From NCBI RefSeq assembly GCF_003815715.1, contig NZ_CP033922.1:2572001-2636000 (forward strand): 64,000 nucleotides of DNA, written 5' to 3'. The position numbers and the translations under genes are program-made. The notes under the pieces are model-generated. The model worked only from the letters and a program-made list of their open reading frames with translations. It did no database searches and had not been told where the DNA came from. Shown in pieces: positions 24,807 through 33,720 of this stretch. The stretch comes from Chryseobacterium sp. G0162. Its GTDB lineage: Bacteria > Bacteroidota > Bacteroidia > Flavobacteriales > Weeksellaceae. Positions within the stretch are counted from its first letter, which is position 1. Each line of letters opens with the position of its first letter.

Positions 24807-24817
24807 ATGTATAGTCT

Positions 24818-24988
24818 TTATTTTTTTGGAGGAGGTGGAGTTTGTCCAGTTTCTCCTCCGGTATCTTCTATTGATCCGCTTGATTCGGATGCTGAAGATT
24901 GTATTATTAATGAATTACTTGGTACTACTACATGGGTTGTGCTATTAGGAAATGCAAAGCCAAATAGCATTAAAATAAATTGAATCAT
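24818..24988 (-). CDS. Short secreted peptide, MIQF family (56 residues)
   Basis: The gene encodes MIQFILMLFGFAFPNSTTH, then a Ser-rich stretch and an end TGGETGQTPPPPKK. It is a paralogue of the 64-residue peptide at 23445-23639: same MIQF start, hydrophobic signal-like segment, TTH and TGQxPPP end. The two peptide genes flank the plus-strand gene at 24009. It lies 28 nt after msrA on the same strand and could share its transcript. Function unknown. Confidence 0.65.
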   Translation of the reverse strand: MIQFILMLFGFAFPNSTTHVVVPSNSLIIQSSASESSGSIEDTGGETGQTPPPPKK

Positions 24989-25016
24989 GTTTTATGGTTA
25001 TAGTTGTTTTTAATTT

Positions 25017-25571
25017 CTATTCTGCATTCAGCATCCCCAACTCTCCAAAATATTTTTTAAACTTCTGGATTTTAGGTCCAACCACTGCACTACAATATGG
25101 TTGTGTAGGGTTTTCATTATAATACCCTTGATGGTATTGTTCTGCAGGCCAGAATTTTTCAAATGGAGCCAGCTCAGTTACGTAAGTTCCTGTCCATCTT
25201 CCTGATTCCTGAGATGCTTTGATGGCTTGTTCTGCTTTTTGTTTTTCAGTCTCATCTTTATAATAAATAACTGAACGGTATTGTGTTCCAATGTCATTTC
25301 CCTGTCTGTTAAGCTGAGTAGGATCGTGTAGGAAGAAGAAAACATCCATAAGTTGTTCATAAGAAATTATGGATGGATTATAAGTGATTTGTACTACCTC
25401 TGCATGACCTGTTTCTCCGGTACACACTTCCTGGTAGGTTGGGTTTTCTTTATGACCACCGGAATACCCTGATATAGCAGCTTCAACACCTTTTAATAAG
25501 TTGAAGCAACTTTCTACACACCAGAAGCATCCACCACCGAAAACGATGGTTTCTAAATTATTGTTATCCAT
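25017..25571 (-). CDS. msrA: Peptide-methionine (S)-S-oxide reductase MsrA
   Basis: MsrA reduces methionine S-sulfoxide in proteins and free methionine. The active-site motif GCFWC has its catalytic Cys at residue 15. The conserved GYSGG, GHAEVVQITY and YHQGYY segments follow. I chose the start MDNNNLETIVFGG at 25571; an upstream start at 25622 or 25601 would add a basic, unconserved stretch. The protein is 184 residues. No signal peptide is seen, so it acts in the cytoplasm. Confidence 0.95.
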   Translation of the reverse strand: MDNNNLETIVFGGGCFWCVESCFNLLKGVEAAISGYSGGHKENPTYQEVCTGETGHAEVVQITYNPSIISYEQLMDVFFFLHDPTQLNRQGNDIGTQYRSVIYYKDETEKQKAEQAIKASQESGRWTGTYVTELAPFEKFWPAEQYHQGYYNENPTQPYCSAVVGPKIQKFKKYFGELGMLNAE

Positions 25572-25746
25572 TTTTTGGTAATTATTATTGTTTAATGGCA
25601 TTTTTTTAATCTTAAAGACCACGGAAAATGCTAATCAAAAGTAAGAAAAACTTCATGGATTTTGATACGAATCTCATGAATTGTTTTCATAGATAATGCT
25701 AATGATAAAGAGAATGGCTGGGCTGTATAGAATATTTATTTTTTTG

Positions 25747-25784
25747 CAACGAATGCATTAATAAACTTATTCGTGAATTCGTTG
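25747..25784. repeat. Inverted repeat upstream of msrA
   Basis: CAACGAAT (25747-25754) and ATTCGTTG (25777-25784) are exact inverted arms with a 22-nt spacer. It lies in the 269-bp gap between msrA and the ROK gene. Otherwise I see nothing in that gap. Confidence 0.4.
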
Positions 25785-25793
25785 TAAAATAAA

Positions 25794-25820
25794 AAAGCGA
25801 TCTCACATTGAGATCGCTTT
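25794..25820 (-). terminator. Terminator of the ROK-family gene
   Basis: 12-bp stem AAAGCGATCTCA / TGAGATCGCTTT with a 3-nt loop, followed on the minus strand by TTTATTTTAC. Confidence 0.85.
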
Positions 25821-25840
25821 AAATATTATAAGTGTATTAG

Positions 25841-26809
25841 TTATTTTTCCCAAACCAAAGCACTTGCTCCCAAAATAGCAGCATCGGCTTCATCCAGTTC
25901 ACTGAATACTAATTTTACTTTATTTCTGAAGATCGGAAGAAGGTTCCTTTCCATATGAAGTTTAGCAGGCTTTAAGATAAAATCTCCGGCTTTGATCACT
26001 CCACCGAATAGCAAAATAGCTTGAGGTGAAGAGAACATCACAAAATTGGCTAACGCTTCCCCCAACTTTTGCCCAGTATATCTGAAAACTTCAATAGCAA
26101 TCGGGTCTTCTTTCATCGCACATTCATATACGGTTTTAGAATTGATCTCGTCTTCAGGATATTGGTTCAGCATAGATTCCGGGAATTCGGCTCTCATTTT
26201 CTTAGCCGTGATGGTAATTCCTGTTGCTGAAGCATAAGCTTCCAGGCTTCCTTCAGATCCTGTACTCCAATGCTTTCTTCCGCCTGGTTTTACAATAGTG
26301 TGTCCCAATTCTCCAGCAAAACCGTCATGGCCATAGATTAGATTTCCGTTGGCGATAATTCCGCTTCCTACTCCTGTTCCCAGGGTAATCATGATAAAAT
26401 CCTTCATGCCGCGTGCTGCCCCGAAAAGCATTTCCCCCAAAGCTGCTGCATTGGCATCATTGGTTACTGTACATGGCAAATTGAATTTTGCGGTCATCAG
26501 TTCAGCAAAAGGAATTACTCCTTTCCATGGCAGATTGGGTGCTAATTCTATTGTTCCTTTATAATAGTTGGCGTTGGGAGCCCCTACACCAATTCCGTCG
26601 AAGTGCTTTTCAGCACCATGTTTTTCCATTAAAGGGCGTACATGTTCATATAAAGCATCGATAAAATCTTCTACTTTATCATAGGCATCGGTTTTAAGGT
26701 TTCCTTTATCCAGAACTTCTCCACGGTGGTTTACAATTCCGAATTTGGTATTGGTTCCGCCGATGTCAACTCCAAGGGCAACCTGTTTTGATAAATCTAT
26801 TAATGACAT
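25841..26809 (-). CDS. ROK-family sugar kinase (glucokinase-like)
   Basis: A 322-residue sugar kinase of the ROK family. The phosphate-1 loop DIGGTNTKFG is at 15-24, the catalytic Asp118 is in TNDANAAALGE, and the phosphate-2 loop is LGTGVGSG. His170 (GELGH) is kept. The usual zinc motif CxCGxxGCxE is replaced by WSTGSEGSLE at 181-190: all three Cys are missing. Glucose is the usual substrate, but fructose, mannose or N-acetylmannosamine cannot be excluded. It stands alone with its own terminator. Confidence 0.88.
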   Translation of the reverse strand: MSLIDLSKQVALGVDIGGTNTKFGIVNHRGEVLDKGNLKTDAYDKVEDFIDALYEHVRPLMEKHGAEKHFDGIGVGAPNANYYKGTIELAPNLPWKGVIPFAELMTAKFNLPCTVTNDANAAALGEMLFGAARGMKDFIMITLGTGVGSGIIANGNLIYGHDGFAGELGHTIVKPGGRKHWSTGSEGSLEAYASATGITITAKKMRAEFPESMLNQYPEDEINSKTVYECAMKEDPIAIEVFRYTGQKLGEALANFVMFSSPQAILLFGGVIKAGDFILKPAKLHMERNLLPIFRNKVKLVFSELDEADAAILGASALVWEK

Positions 26810-26888
26810 TTCTATTATTAAATTCTAAGGGCTAAAATTATAAAAAAGATTGTATTAATAGCTTATTAACCTTGTATTATTTAAAAGA

Positions 26889-28103
26889 TTAAGCTTTTTT
26901 TACCGGTTTTTTCTTTCTTCGACCCCACCAGATCATAAAACCTGTTACAGGAAGAGAAGCGCAGATAAGACTTACAATAAAAGCAATAATCTTTGTAGGA
27001 AGCCCTAAAATAGCCCCTACGTGGATATCGTAATTGGCGCCTACTACCTTTTCTCCAAAGTTTTTATCTTTTGGATCATGAGTATGCAGCAATTCTCCTG
27101 AGTTTTCGTCAAAAATAAGACTGCTGCTTTTGTGATATGAATAGGTAAGGTGTTTTACATAGACCTCAAAATTAGGGTGCTCATGATCATCCATATGCTC
27201 ATGTCCAAGATCGATAGCAAAACCATAAGATTCAGGGTATTTTTCTTTAACTGTATTGATAATTTTATCCAGAGTATTTTCAGTTCTTAGTTCAATTGGA
27301 GCTTTTGTTTTGATATGCGAGAAATCAGGATATTGGGTTTCCCCTCCGGAAAATATCACATAAATCATCGCCTGAACTACAAAGAATGCGTAAAACAACC
27401 CGGTAATCGAAAAGATAAGGGCAAAGATTGAAGCATAAAAGCCCAATACGTTATGAAGATCGTAGTTCTTTCTTTTCCAGCTTTTAATATTCTTCCATTT
27501 AAAAGAAAAACGTTGTTTTCTTGCTGCTTTATTTTTAGGCCACCATAAAACGATTCCTGTAATGAGCATAATGATAAAGATAATCACAGGTATTCCCACT
27601 ACATAAGTTCCCCAATCCTGTTTCAGAAGGTAGCTCCAGTGGATCATTTTGACAATATTGAAGAATCCGTTCTTTTCATCATATACTCTCAGTACTTTTC
27701 CCGTGTATGGGTTTACATAGGCCTGCTTATAGATCGGAAATTCATCAAAATAATTCCAGGCATCCGTATTATGCTCATACCAGAAGAACATATAGGACAT
27801 TTTCTTATCCATAGGAATATTGACCCAATGGATTGGGTATTTTTCTTTTACCTGCTCGGCAACAGCCTTTTCCATAACACGGATGGGAAGAATCTGTTTT
27901 TGATCAATATTCTGTTCATTGTGGTAGATCACATCCTTTCGGGTGTAGTTTTCCACCTCATCCTTAAACACATATAATGCTCCGGTAATAGAGATAATAA
28001 AGATTAAAAATCCAATGACGAGCCCAAACCATAAATGGAGCTTAGCAGACCATTTCTTAAAAAATCCAGGTTGTTTCTTCTTATGGTGATGATTTTTCTT
28101 CAT
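26889..28103 (-). CDS. PepSY-associated membrane protein 1 (iron uptake)
   Basis: The 404-residue protein has a His/Lys-rich start (MKKNHHHKKKQ), a conserved KWSAKLHLWFGL, four or so membrane helices and PepSY domains in the large periplasmic loops. The third helix region ends ITGIVLWWPKNK, and the last ends VTGFMIWWGRRKKK. Such proteins accompany siderophore receptors and are thought to act as ferric-siderophore reductases in the inner membrane. The start is the ATG at 28103, as an upstream TTG (28124) overlaps the promoter. It follows the TonB receptor at 28154. Confidence 0.88.
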   Translation of the reverse strand: MKKNHHHKKKQPGFFKKWSAKLHLWFGLVIGFLIFIISITGALYVFKDEVENYTRKDVIYHNEQNIDQKQILPIRVMEKAVAEQVKEKYPIHWVNIPMDKKMSYMFFWYEHNTDAWNYFDEFPIYKQAYVNPYTGKVLRVYDEKNGFFNIVKMIHWSYLLKQDWGTYVVGIPVIIFIIMLITGIVLWWPKNKAARKQRFSFKWKNIKSWKRKNYDLHNVLGFYASIFALIFSITGLFYAFFVVQAMIYVIFSGGETQYPDFSHIKTKAPIELRTENTLDKIINTVKEKYPESYGFAIDLGHEHMDDHEHPNFEVYVKHLTYSYHKSSSLIFDENSGELLHTHDPKDKNFGEKVVGANYDIHVGAILGLPTKIIAFIVSLICASLPVTGFMIWWGRRKKKPVKKA

Positions 28104-28121
28104 ATAATCGTTAAAGTTCTG

Positions 28122-28129
28122 CAAAGATA
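28122..28129 (-). promoter_or_regulatory. Candidate -7 element before PepSY gene 1
   Basis: TATCTTTG on the minus strand fits TAnnTTTG and lies 18 nt upstream of the ATG at 28103. This suggests that the last gene of the run can also be transcribed on its own. Confidence 0.45.
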
Positions 28130-28153
28130 AACTTTACTTTTTATTTAGATTAA

Positions 28154-30268
28154 TTAAAATTTATATTCAATAATGAAAGTTCCTCTCATCCCCAGCGCAT
28201 TAACGAATTCACTGTCTCTTGCTGTCCACCACGCGATAGCAGGTTGGTATTTTTTATTGAATATGTTCTCGATACCTAAAGATAGCTTCCAGTTGCGGTT
28301 GACTTCATAGCTTGACTTGAAATTGAAAACCGTATATTCCGGGACATACCCTTCTCCATAAGAATATAATCCGGTTTTGATATTTGGAGTAAATCTGTTT
28401 TGAGTAAATGAATGAAGCATATCCAACCCTACAGATAATGCAGGAACAGGTTTTGCCTGAATGTAGGCAAGCACCTTAGGTGCTGAGATTCTACTGTTGT
28501 TGATCTTGGTGGAATAATCTCCGTCATCTTTTACAGAGGTAATTCCTTCCATCCAGCTGTAGCTTCCACCAAACTGGATCCATTTTGTTGGGGTAAAGTG
28601 TAAAAATCCTTCCACTCCATATACTATTTCCGGTGACCTCTGGATCATCAGAGCTCTGTCAGGACTCTGTACGAATGAGGCTCCCAGTTTTGAAGTACTT
28701 ACATAAGAAGTCAACTCATAATTAAGCCAGCTGGAAAGCTGTCCTGTGGCTCCCAGTTCGTAATTGTTGACAATAATGGGTTTTGTTTCAAGACTTTTAA
28801 TGGTTTCTGACGTTGAGGTTCTTAAGATTCTTCCCAATTCATTGATAGAGTAGGCCTGTGAAAAACTTGCAAAAAGATTGATATAAGGTTCAATATTGTA
28901 ACGGATTCCAATATTTCCTACTAAAGCATTATAGTTAAGTTTTCCTCCTTCCACAGGAATACTCTTGGTAAATGTTCCGTCACTTTTAATTACAGAAAGG
29001 GTATTAAAGTCATCTACATTCACTTTGATGTTTTCATAACGAAGTCCCGCCTTGATGGTCAATTTTTTTAACAGGTCAACTTTTGCCAATAAGAAAGGCG
29101 CGATATTGGTCATGCTCATATTGGGAGTCCAGAATCTGCCATCTTCCAGTTTTTGTACGGTTTGATCGTTCAGAATATCCACTCCATAGATGATTTCTCC
29201 CTGAGAATTCGCAGAATTCCAAAGCTGGGTATCAAAATTGAATCGGGCACCTGCTTTTTTAGAAAGAACGTTAGACTGACCACCATTGAAAAAGGTATCA
29301 CTGTATCCGTAAACTGTTTTAAAATCCTGATAATAAAGATTTACGTTTAATGCAGTTCCTGCAAACAGGTTCTTATTATCATAACTTACCCTGATATTAT
29401 GGTTTTTTGGTGTTCCCTGAGGAGTTGTTTCCAATCCTTTTCCCAATCCTTCACCAATCGTAGGCTTCGTACCATACTTTCCTGTACTTAGACCCAGATT
29501 AAGATCTGATCTTGAGGAATAGCCAATATAAGATGCTTCAATTCTTTGATTATCATTAATGTTATAGCCCAGTTTCAACAAACCATTGTAATTGTCCATT
29601 TTCGCAGTACTGTAAGTAGGGCTTAGGAAAACGCCGTCAGCGTCTTTCATATAGCCTGTTCTTTCATATGCTAATGAAAGGGTGTAATCAAATCTGTTCA
29701 TCTTACCGGATAAAAGCTGGCTGGCTCTTACTCCTAATGTTCCTCCGTAAGGTTGTCCGGTAAAACCAATCTGTGATATTCCGGAAATCTTTTGATCTGT
29801 TTTATTTCTTTTTGTGATATAATTGATAATCCCTCCGTCAGCACCATTTCCGTAGATTGATGATGCTCCTTTAATAACCTCCACTCTTTCAATGGCTGAA
29901 GGATCTATGGATCTCAGATCTCTTGCACCGTTTCGTAATGGAGTAGACTGTGGAATTCCGTCAATCAATACTAATACCTGACGGCCTCTTAAGGTCTGTC
30001 CGGTGTTTGAAGTCTGCCCGGAATTGGTTCCTAAACTGGGAACGGTGTATTGCAGGATGCTTGTAATATCAGAATTAACCGTCAATTGAGACTGAATCTG
30101 CTTTTCTCCCACTACTGTGATTGAACTGGGAACCTCTTTAATGTTCTCCTTTTTTCTGGAAGCCGTCATCACAACCTCATCCACATTTTGGGTTTGTAAA
30201 GTATCTTTTACCTGGCCAAAAACCATTATAGTTCCCAGACTGGCAGCTGATAAAATTGCTTTTTTCAT
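28154..30268 (-). CDS. TonB-dependent receptor 1
   Basis: An outer-membrane 22-stranded barrel receptor of 704 residues from the ATG at 30268. It has a signal peptide (MKKAILSAASLGTIMVFGQ), a TonB-box-like VDEVVMTAS, a plug domain (LVLIDGIPQSTP, ERVEVIKGASSIYGNGADGG) and a barrel that ends in an aromatic (IEYKF). A start at 30304 would overlap the preceding PepSY gene; with 30268 the overlap is 1 nt (TAATG), a sign of translational coupling. The context points to ferric-siderophore import; the ligand is unknown. Confidence 0.9.
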   Translation of the reverse strand: MKKAILSAASLGTIMVFGQVKDTLQTQNVDEVVMTASRKKENIKEVPSSITVVGEKQIQSQLTVNSDITSILQYTVPSLGTNSGQTSNTGQTLRGRQVLVLIDGIPQSTPLRNGARDLRSIDPSAIERVEVIKGASSIYGNGADGGIINYITKRNKTDQKISGISQIGFTGQPYGGTLGVRASQLLSGKMNRFDYTLSLAYERTGYMKDADGVFLSPTYSTAKMDNYNGLLKLGYNINDNQRIEASYIGYSSRSDLNLGLSTGKYGTKPTIGEGLGKGLETTPQGTPKNHNIRVSYDNKNLFAGTALNVNLYYQDFKTVYGYSDTFFNGGQSNVLSKKAGARFNFDTQLWNSANSQGEIIYGVDILNDQTVQKLEDGRFWTPNMSMTNIAPFLLAKVDLLKKLTIKAGLRYENIKVNVDDFNTLSVIKSDGTFTKSIPVEGGKLNYNALVGNIGIRYNIEPYINLFASFSQAYSINELGRILRTSTSETIKSLETKPIIVNNYELGATGQLSSWLNYELTSYVSTSKLGASFVQSPDRALMIQRSPEIVYGVEGFLHFTPTKWIQFGGSYSWMEGITSVKDDGDYSTKINNSRISAPKVLAYIQAKPVPALSVGLDMLHSFTQNRFTPNIKTGLYSYGEGYVPEYTVFNFKSSYEVNRNWKLSLGIENIFNKKYQPAIAWWTARDSEFVNALGMRGTFIIEYKF

Positions 30269-31470
30269 TATATTTTCTTTCCTTGTTTCTTTCTTTTTCC
30301 CCACCAGACCAAAAATCCGGTAACAGGGAGTGAGGTGCAGATAAGTCCTGCGATAAACCAGATGATTTTTCCAAACAATCCGAAATAAGATCCGGTGTGG
30401 ACATCATAATTGGCATTCGCATATTTTTCTGCGGCTTTGAGTTTGTGATGAGGTTTATTGGCTAGTAGTTTTCCTGAATATTTATCGAAAGTAAGCAGGT
30501 TTCTTTCACTGAATCTTCCATCCTGGCCGTATACTGTGACCGGAAGGTTTTTGAGCTCCTTTCCTTTTTTATTTTTTCCATTTAAAGTAATTCTGAAACT
30601 GGATGATCCTGCGTATAGTTTTTCTGTCTGGAATGCTGCGATATCAAAAACTGCATCTCTCTTTACCATCAGAGAATCCGGGGATTTGACTTCCTTTTCT
30701 TTTGGAGGTTCCCAATAACCGGATAAGGTAAGATTAAAAGTGTTTTTTACATAAGGATAGGCAAAGTAAATCCCTGTTACACTCATTATTAAGGCAATAA
30801 ATGAGGCATAGAACCCTAATACATTATGAAGATCATAATTTTTGCGTTTCCAGTTTTTTACATTTTCCCAGTTGAACCAGAACCTTCCTTTTCTTGCATT
30901 TTTATTTTTCGGCCACCATAGAATAATTCCGGTGATCAGCATAATAATAAATAATACCGTTGGAATTCCCGTTACATAAGGTCCCCATTCTGAATTCAGT
31001 AAAAGTCCCCAATGGATATACTTCAGAATATTAAATACATCATACTTTTCATTGTAAACAGCAAGAATTTCTCCGGTATACTGGTTGACATACACCTGTT
31101 TATTGATGAGAACCTGTTGAAAATAGTTCCATCCTTTCTTACTCTTATCATAGTATAAAAAACGATAGGATTTACTTTTGTCCAAAGGGATTTCAACTGA
31201 GCTCACAGGATATTTCTCGTTAAGCTCCAGACTTACTTTTTCACGAAGAATTTCGATGGATAAGGGTTTTTTATTGATTTCATTCTGTTTTACATAGATG
31301 GCTTCTTTACGAAGGCTATCTTGTACTTCATCTTTAAAAACGTACAAAGTCCCTGTAAGAGAGACTATGAACACAATGATACCAACTGACAAACCAAACC
31401 ACAAATGCAGTTTGGCAGACCATTTCTTCTTTGGAGAAATTTTCTTTTTATGGTGTTGCTTTTTTCTCAT
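30268..31470 (-). CDS. PepSY-associated membrane protein 2 (iron uptake)
   Basis: A 400-residue paralogue of the protein at 26889-28103, with the same basic start (MRKKQHHKKKISPKKKWSAK), membrane helices and motifs IILWWPKNK and VTGFLVWWGKRKK. A ferric-siderophore reductase role is likely. Its stop codon overlaps the start of the next TonB receptor by 1 nt. It begins 39 nt after the end of the preceding receptor gene, so the run is probably one operon. Confidence 0.88.
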   Translation of the reverse strand: MRKKQHHKKKISPKKKWSAKLHLWFGLSVGIIVFIVSLTGTLYVFKDEVQDSLRKEAIYVKQNEINKKPLSIEILREKVSLELNEKYPVSSVEIPLDKSKSYRFLYYDKSKKGWNYFQQVLINKQVYVNQYTGEILAVYNEKYDVFNILKYIHWGLLLNSEWGPYVTGIPTVLFIIMLITGIILWWPKNKNARKGRFWFNWENVKNWKRKNYDLHNVLGFYASFIALIMSVTGIYFAYPYVKNTFNLTLSGYWEPPKEKEVKSPDSLMVKRDAVFDIAAFQTEKLYAGSSSFRITLNGKNKKGKELKNLPVTVYGQDGRFSERNLLTFDKYSGKLLANKPHHKLKAAEKYANANYDVHTGSYFGLFGKIIWFIAGLICTSLPVTGFLVWWGKRKKQGKKI

Positions 31471-31509
31471 AGCGAAAAGTTAGCCCCCAAGAGGGCTAAC
31501 TTTTATTTT

Positions 31510-33690
31510 TTAGAATTTATATCCGATTGATAATCTCCAGTTACGTGGCGCATTGTAGATCCACGCATATTCACCAAGATCTCCTCTGTATCCACTGTAA
31601 AGTGCTCTGTTAAGAACATTGTTCAGCATTAAATTAACATCGAATTTTTTGGCAACATAAGAAATTCCGAAGTTGGTGTCAAAATAATCCGGAAGACTTT
31701 GGTCTTTTTTAGCATTTACTCCATACCAAGACTGTCTTCCACCCTGATATTGATATCCTGCTGAGATTCCGAAACCTTTCATCATACCATTTTCAAATCT
31801 GTAATTGATCCATGTATTTTGAACATTTTTGGCATTTCCCGGAGACTGAATTCCAATGTTGGCAGGTTCACTATCTTTAATTGTTTTAGCATCAGTATAA
31901 GCATAATTGATGATAATGTTCAACCCTTTGATAATTTCTCCTTTGATATCAGATTCAAAACCTCTTGCTCTTTGCTCCCCGGTAGCAACCTGAAATGGAT
32001 TTCCACCATTTTCTGCTATAGGTCCGGACACAAGTATGTTTTTCCTTCTGATTTCATATACGGAGAAAGTAGAGTTCCATTTTCCGCCAAACCAGTCTTT
32101 TTTTAAACCAAATTCAATATTTTGACCTTTGAAAGGATCTGTAATCTTTGTATTATTAATCCCTGTTGCGGATTGTGGCACAAAGGTTTTATCATAAATT
32201 CCGTAAGCAGAGAAGTTTTCATTAATAGAATAGCTCATTCCAACTCTTGGTGTAAACTCACCAGCTGTATCGGGTACGATAGGAGTGCCTGGGCTTAGGT
32301 TAGGATAAGCAGAATAAGTTTTTCCACTTGTATATCTTCCTGCTAAGGTTAATCTTAACTTATTATCAAACATTTCAATCTGATCCTGAGCATAATAAGA
32401 TGTATATTTTACTCCCTGATCATTATAAAAAGGAGCAGAGGTGTTTAACGTATAAAAGTCAGAAGAAGGTAGCCTGGTAGGATCTACTCCATAATTCACA
32501 TTATAAATATCAATAGGAAATTGTAAGGTTTCTTTACCATCTACAATTTTTGAATAGGAAGAAAAGTCTGCTTCGTATCTTCTATCTCCATAATCGAATC
32601 CAGCAATAATTTTATGAACAATGTTTCCAGTATTAAGCGTTCCTCTTACATAGGTCTGGAAAATGTGGTTTTTTCCTTTTGCCTGCCAGTTGCTTAATGT
32701 TCTATTTAAAATATTTTTATTAGCTGGGTCAAAAGTTCCCCACCATGAGCCTCCGTCATAGTTCAAGTCCATATAAGCATATTGTGTGCTCCAAACCCAA
32801 TCTTTGAAAAGTTTCTGGTCTAAGCTCAAGAATAAACTTTGATCTTTAACTTCAGTTTGCTTGAAATTGGGATCATTAAAGTTGGTATGTACATTCAGTG
32901 AAGCATATCCGTCATTAGACATCAGATAAGCTCCGGGCTGATTGAATTTTAAATACTGATAATTGTATTGTGCTGTAAATGTAGTTGTCTTTGTAGGTCT
33001 GAAAGTAATAGATGGAGCAACAATGATTTTGCTTGTTTTATCGTTTTCGACCCATGATTTGTTGGAACTTCCCATTAAGTTAATTCGGTAGTCTAAAACT
33101 CCGTCTTTCACAAGAACTCCATCCAGATCTGCTTCACCTCTGAAAAGATTATAGCTTCCCGTAGTGAAACGTACACTGTTTGCAAATTTTCCTGTTGGCT
33201 TTTTAGTTACTACATTATAGAACCCTGCAGGATCTCCCATAGAACCCATAAATCCGGCAGGACCTTTTACAAACTCTATTCTATCAATAATGGATGCATC
33301 AGGATTGATAGGACCCCATGTAGAAGAAACATTCATTCCATTCATGAACGTGGCAATACTGGCTCCTCTCATATAAACATTGGAATACACGTTATCCCAG
33401 TGTTCTACTTTTCTTGCTCCACTTACATTACGGACAATTCCTTCAGACATATTCAATGTGATCTGATCAGAAAGAACTTGTGAACTTACTGATTGTACGT
33501 TTTGAGGAAGTTCAAGAATTGGTGTCTGAATTCTTAATGAACCTGAAACTTCGTTTAGTTTGTACTTTTGGTAATACCTTCCATTAACAATTACTTCTTC
33601 AATATCGTTGGATTTGATGGTGTCTTTTTTTTCCTGTGCAAAACTTAACATTGATGTTAATAATGCAGCTCCTATTGTTATTCTTTTCAT
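31510..33690 (-). CDS. TonB-dependent siderophore receptor 2
   Basis: The 726-residue product has a signal peptide (MKRITIGAALLTSMLSFAQ), a TonB-box-like IEEVIVNG, a plug (LPQNVQSVSS, MRGASIATFMNGM, RIEFVKGPAGFMGS) and a barrel that ends IGYKF. The plug resembles that of FhuE/FpvA-type hydroxamate or mixed siderophore receptors, with VTKKPTGK after it. No N-terminal signalling domain is present. It lies between receptor 3 and PepSY gene 2, 30-40 nt from each. Confidence 0.9.
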   Translation of the reverse strand: MKRITIGAALLTSMLSFAQEKKDTIKSNDIEEVIVNGRYYQKYKLNEVSGSLRIQTPILELPQNVQSVSSQVLSDQITLNMSEGIVRNVSGARKVEHWDNVYSNVYMRGASIATFMNGMNVSSTWGPINPDASIIDRIEFVKGPAGFMGSMGDPAGFYNVVTKKPTGKFANSVRFTTGSYNLFRGEADLDGVLVKDGVLDYRINLMGSSNKSWVENDKTSKIIVAPSITFRPTKTTTFTAQYNYQYLKFNQPGAYLMSNDGYASLNVHTNFNDPNFKQTEVKDQSLFLSLDQKLFKDWVWSTQYAYMDLNYDGGSWWGTFDPANKNILNRTLSNWQAKGKNHIFQTYVRGTLNTGNIVHKIIAGFDYGDRRYEADFSSYSKIVDGKETLQFPIDIYNVNYGVDPTRLPSSDFYTLNTSAPFYNDQGVKYTSYYAQDQIEMFDNKLRLTLAGRYTSGKTYSAYPNLSPGTPIVPDTAGEFTPRVGMSYSINENFSAYGIYDKTFVPQSATGINNTKITDPFKGQNIEFGLKKDWFGGKWNSTFSVYEIRRKNILVSGPIAENGGNPFQVATGEQRARGFESDIKGEIIKGLNIIINYAYTDAKTIKDSEPANIGIQSPGNAKNVQNTWINYRFENGMMKGFGISAGYQYQGGRQSWYGVNAKKDQSLPDYFDTNFGISYVAKKFDVNLMLNNVLNRALYSGYRGDLGEYAWIYNAPRNWRLSIGYKF

Positions 33691-33720
33691 TGTTTTTAAG
33701 GGAATAATTATTCTAAAAGT

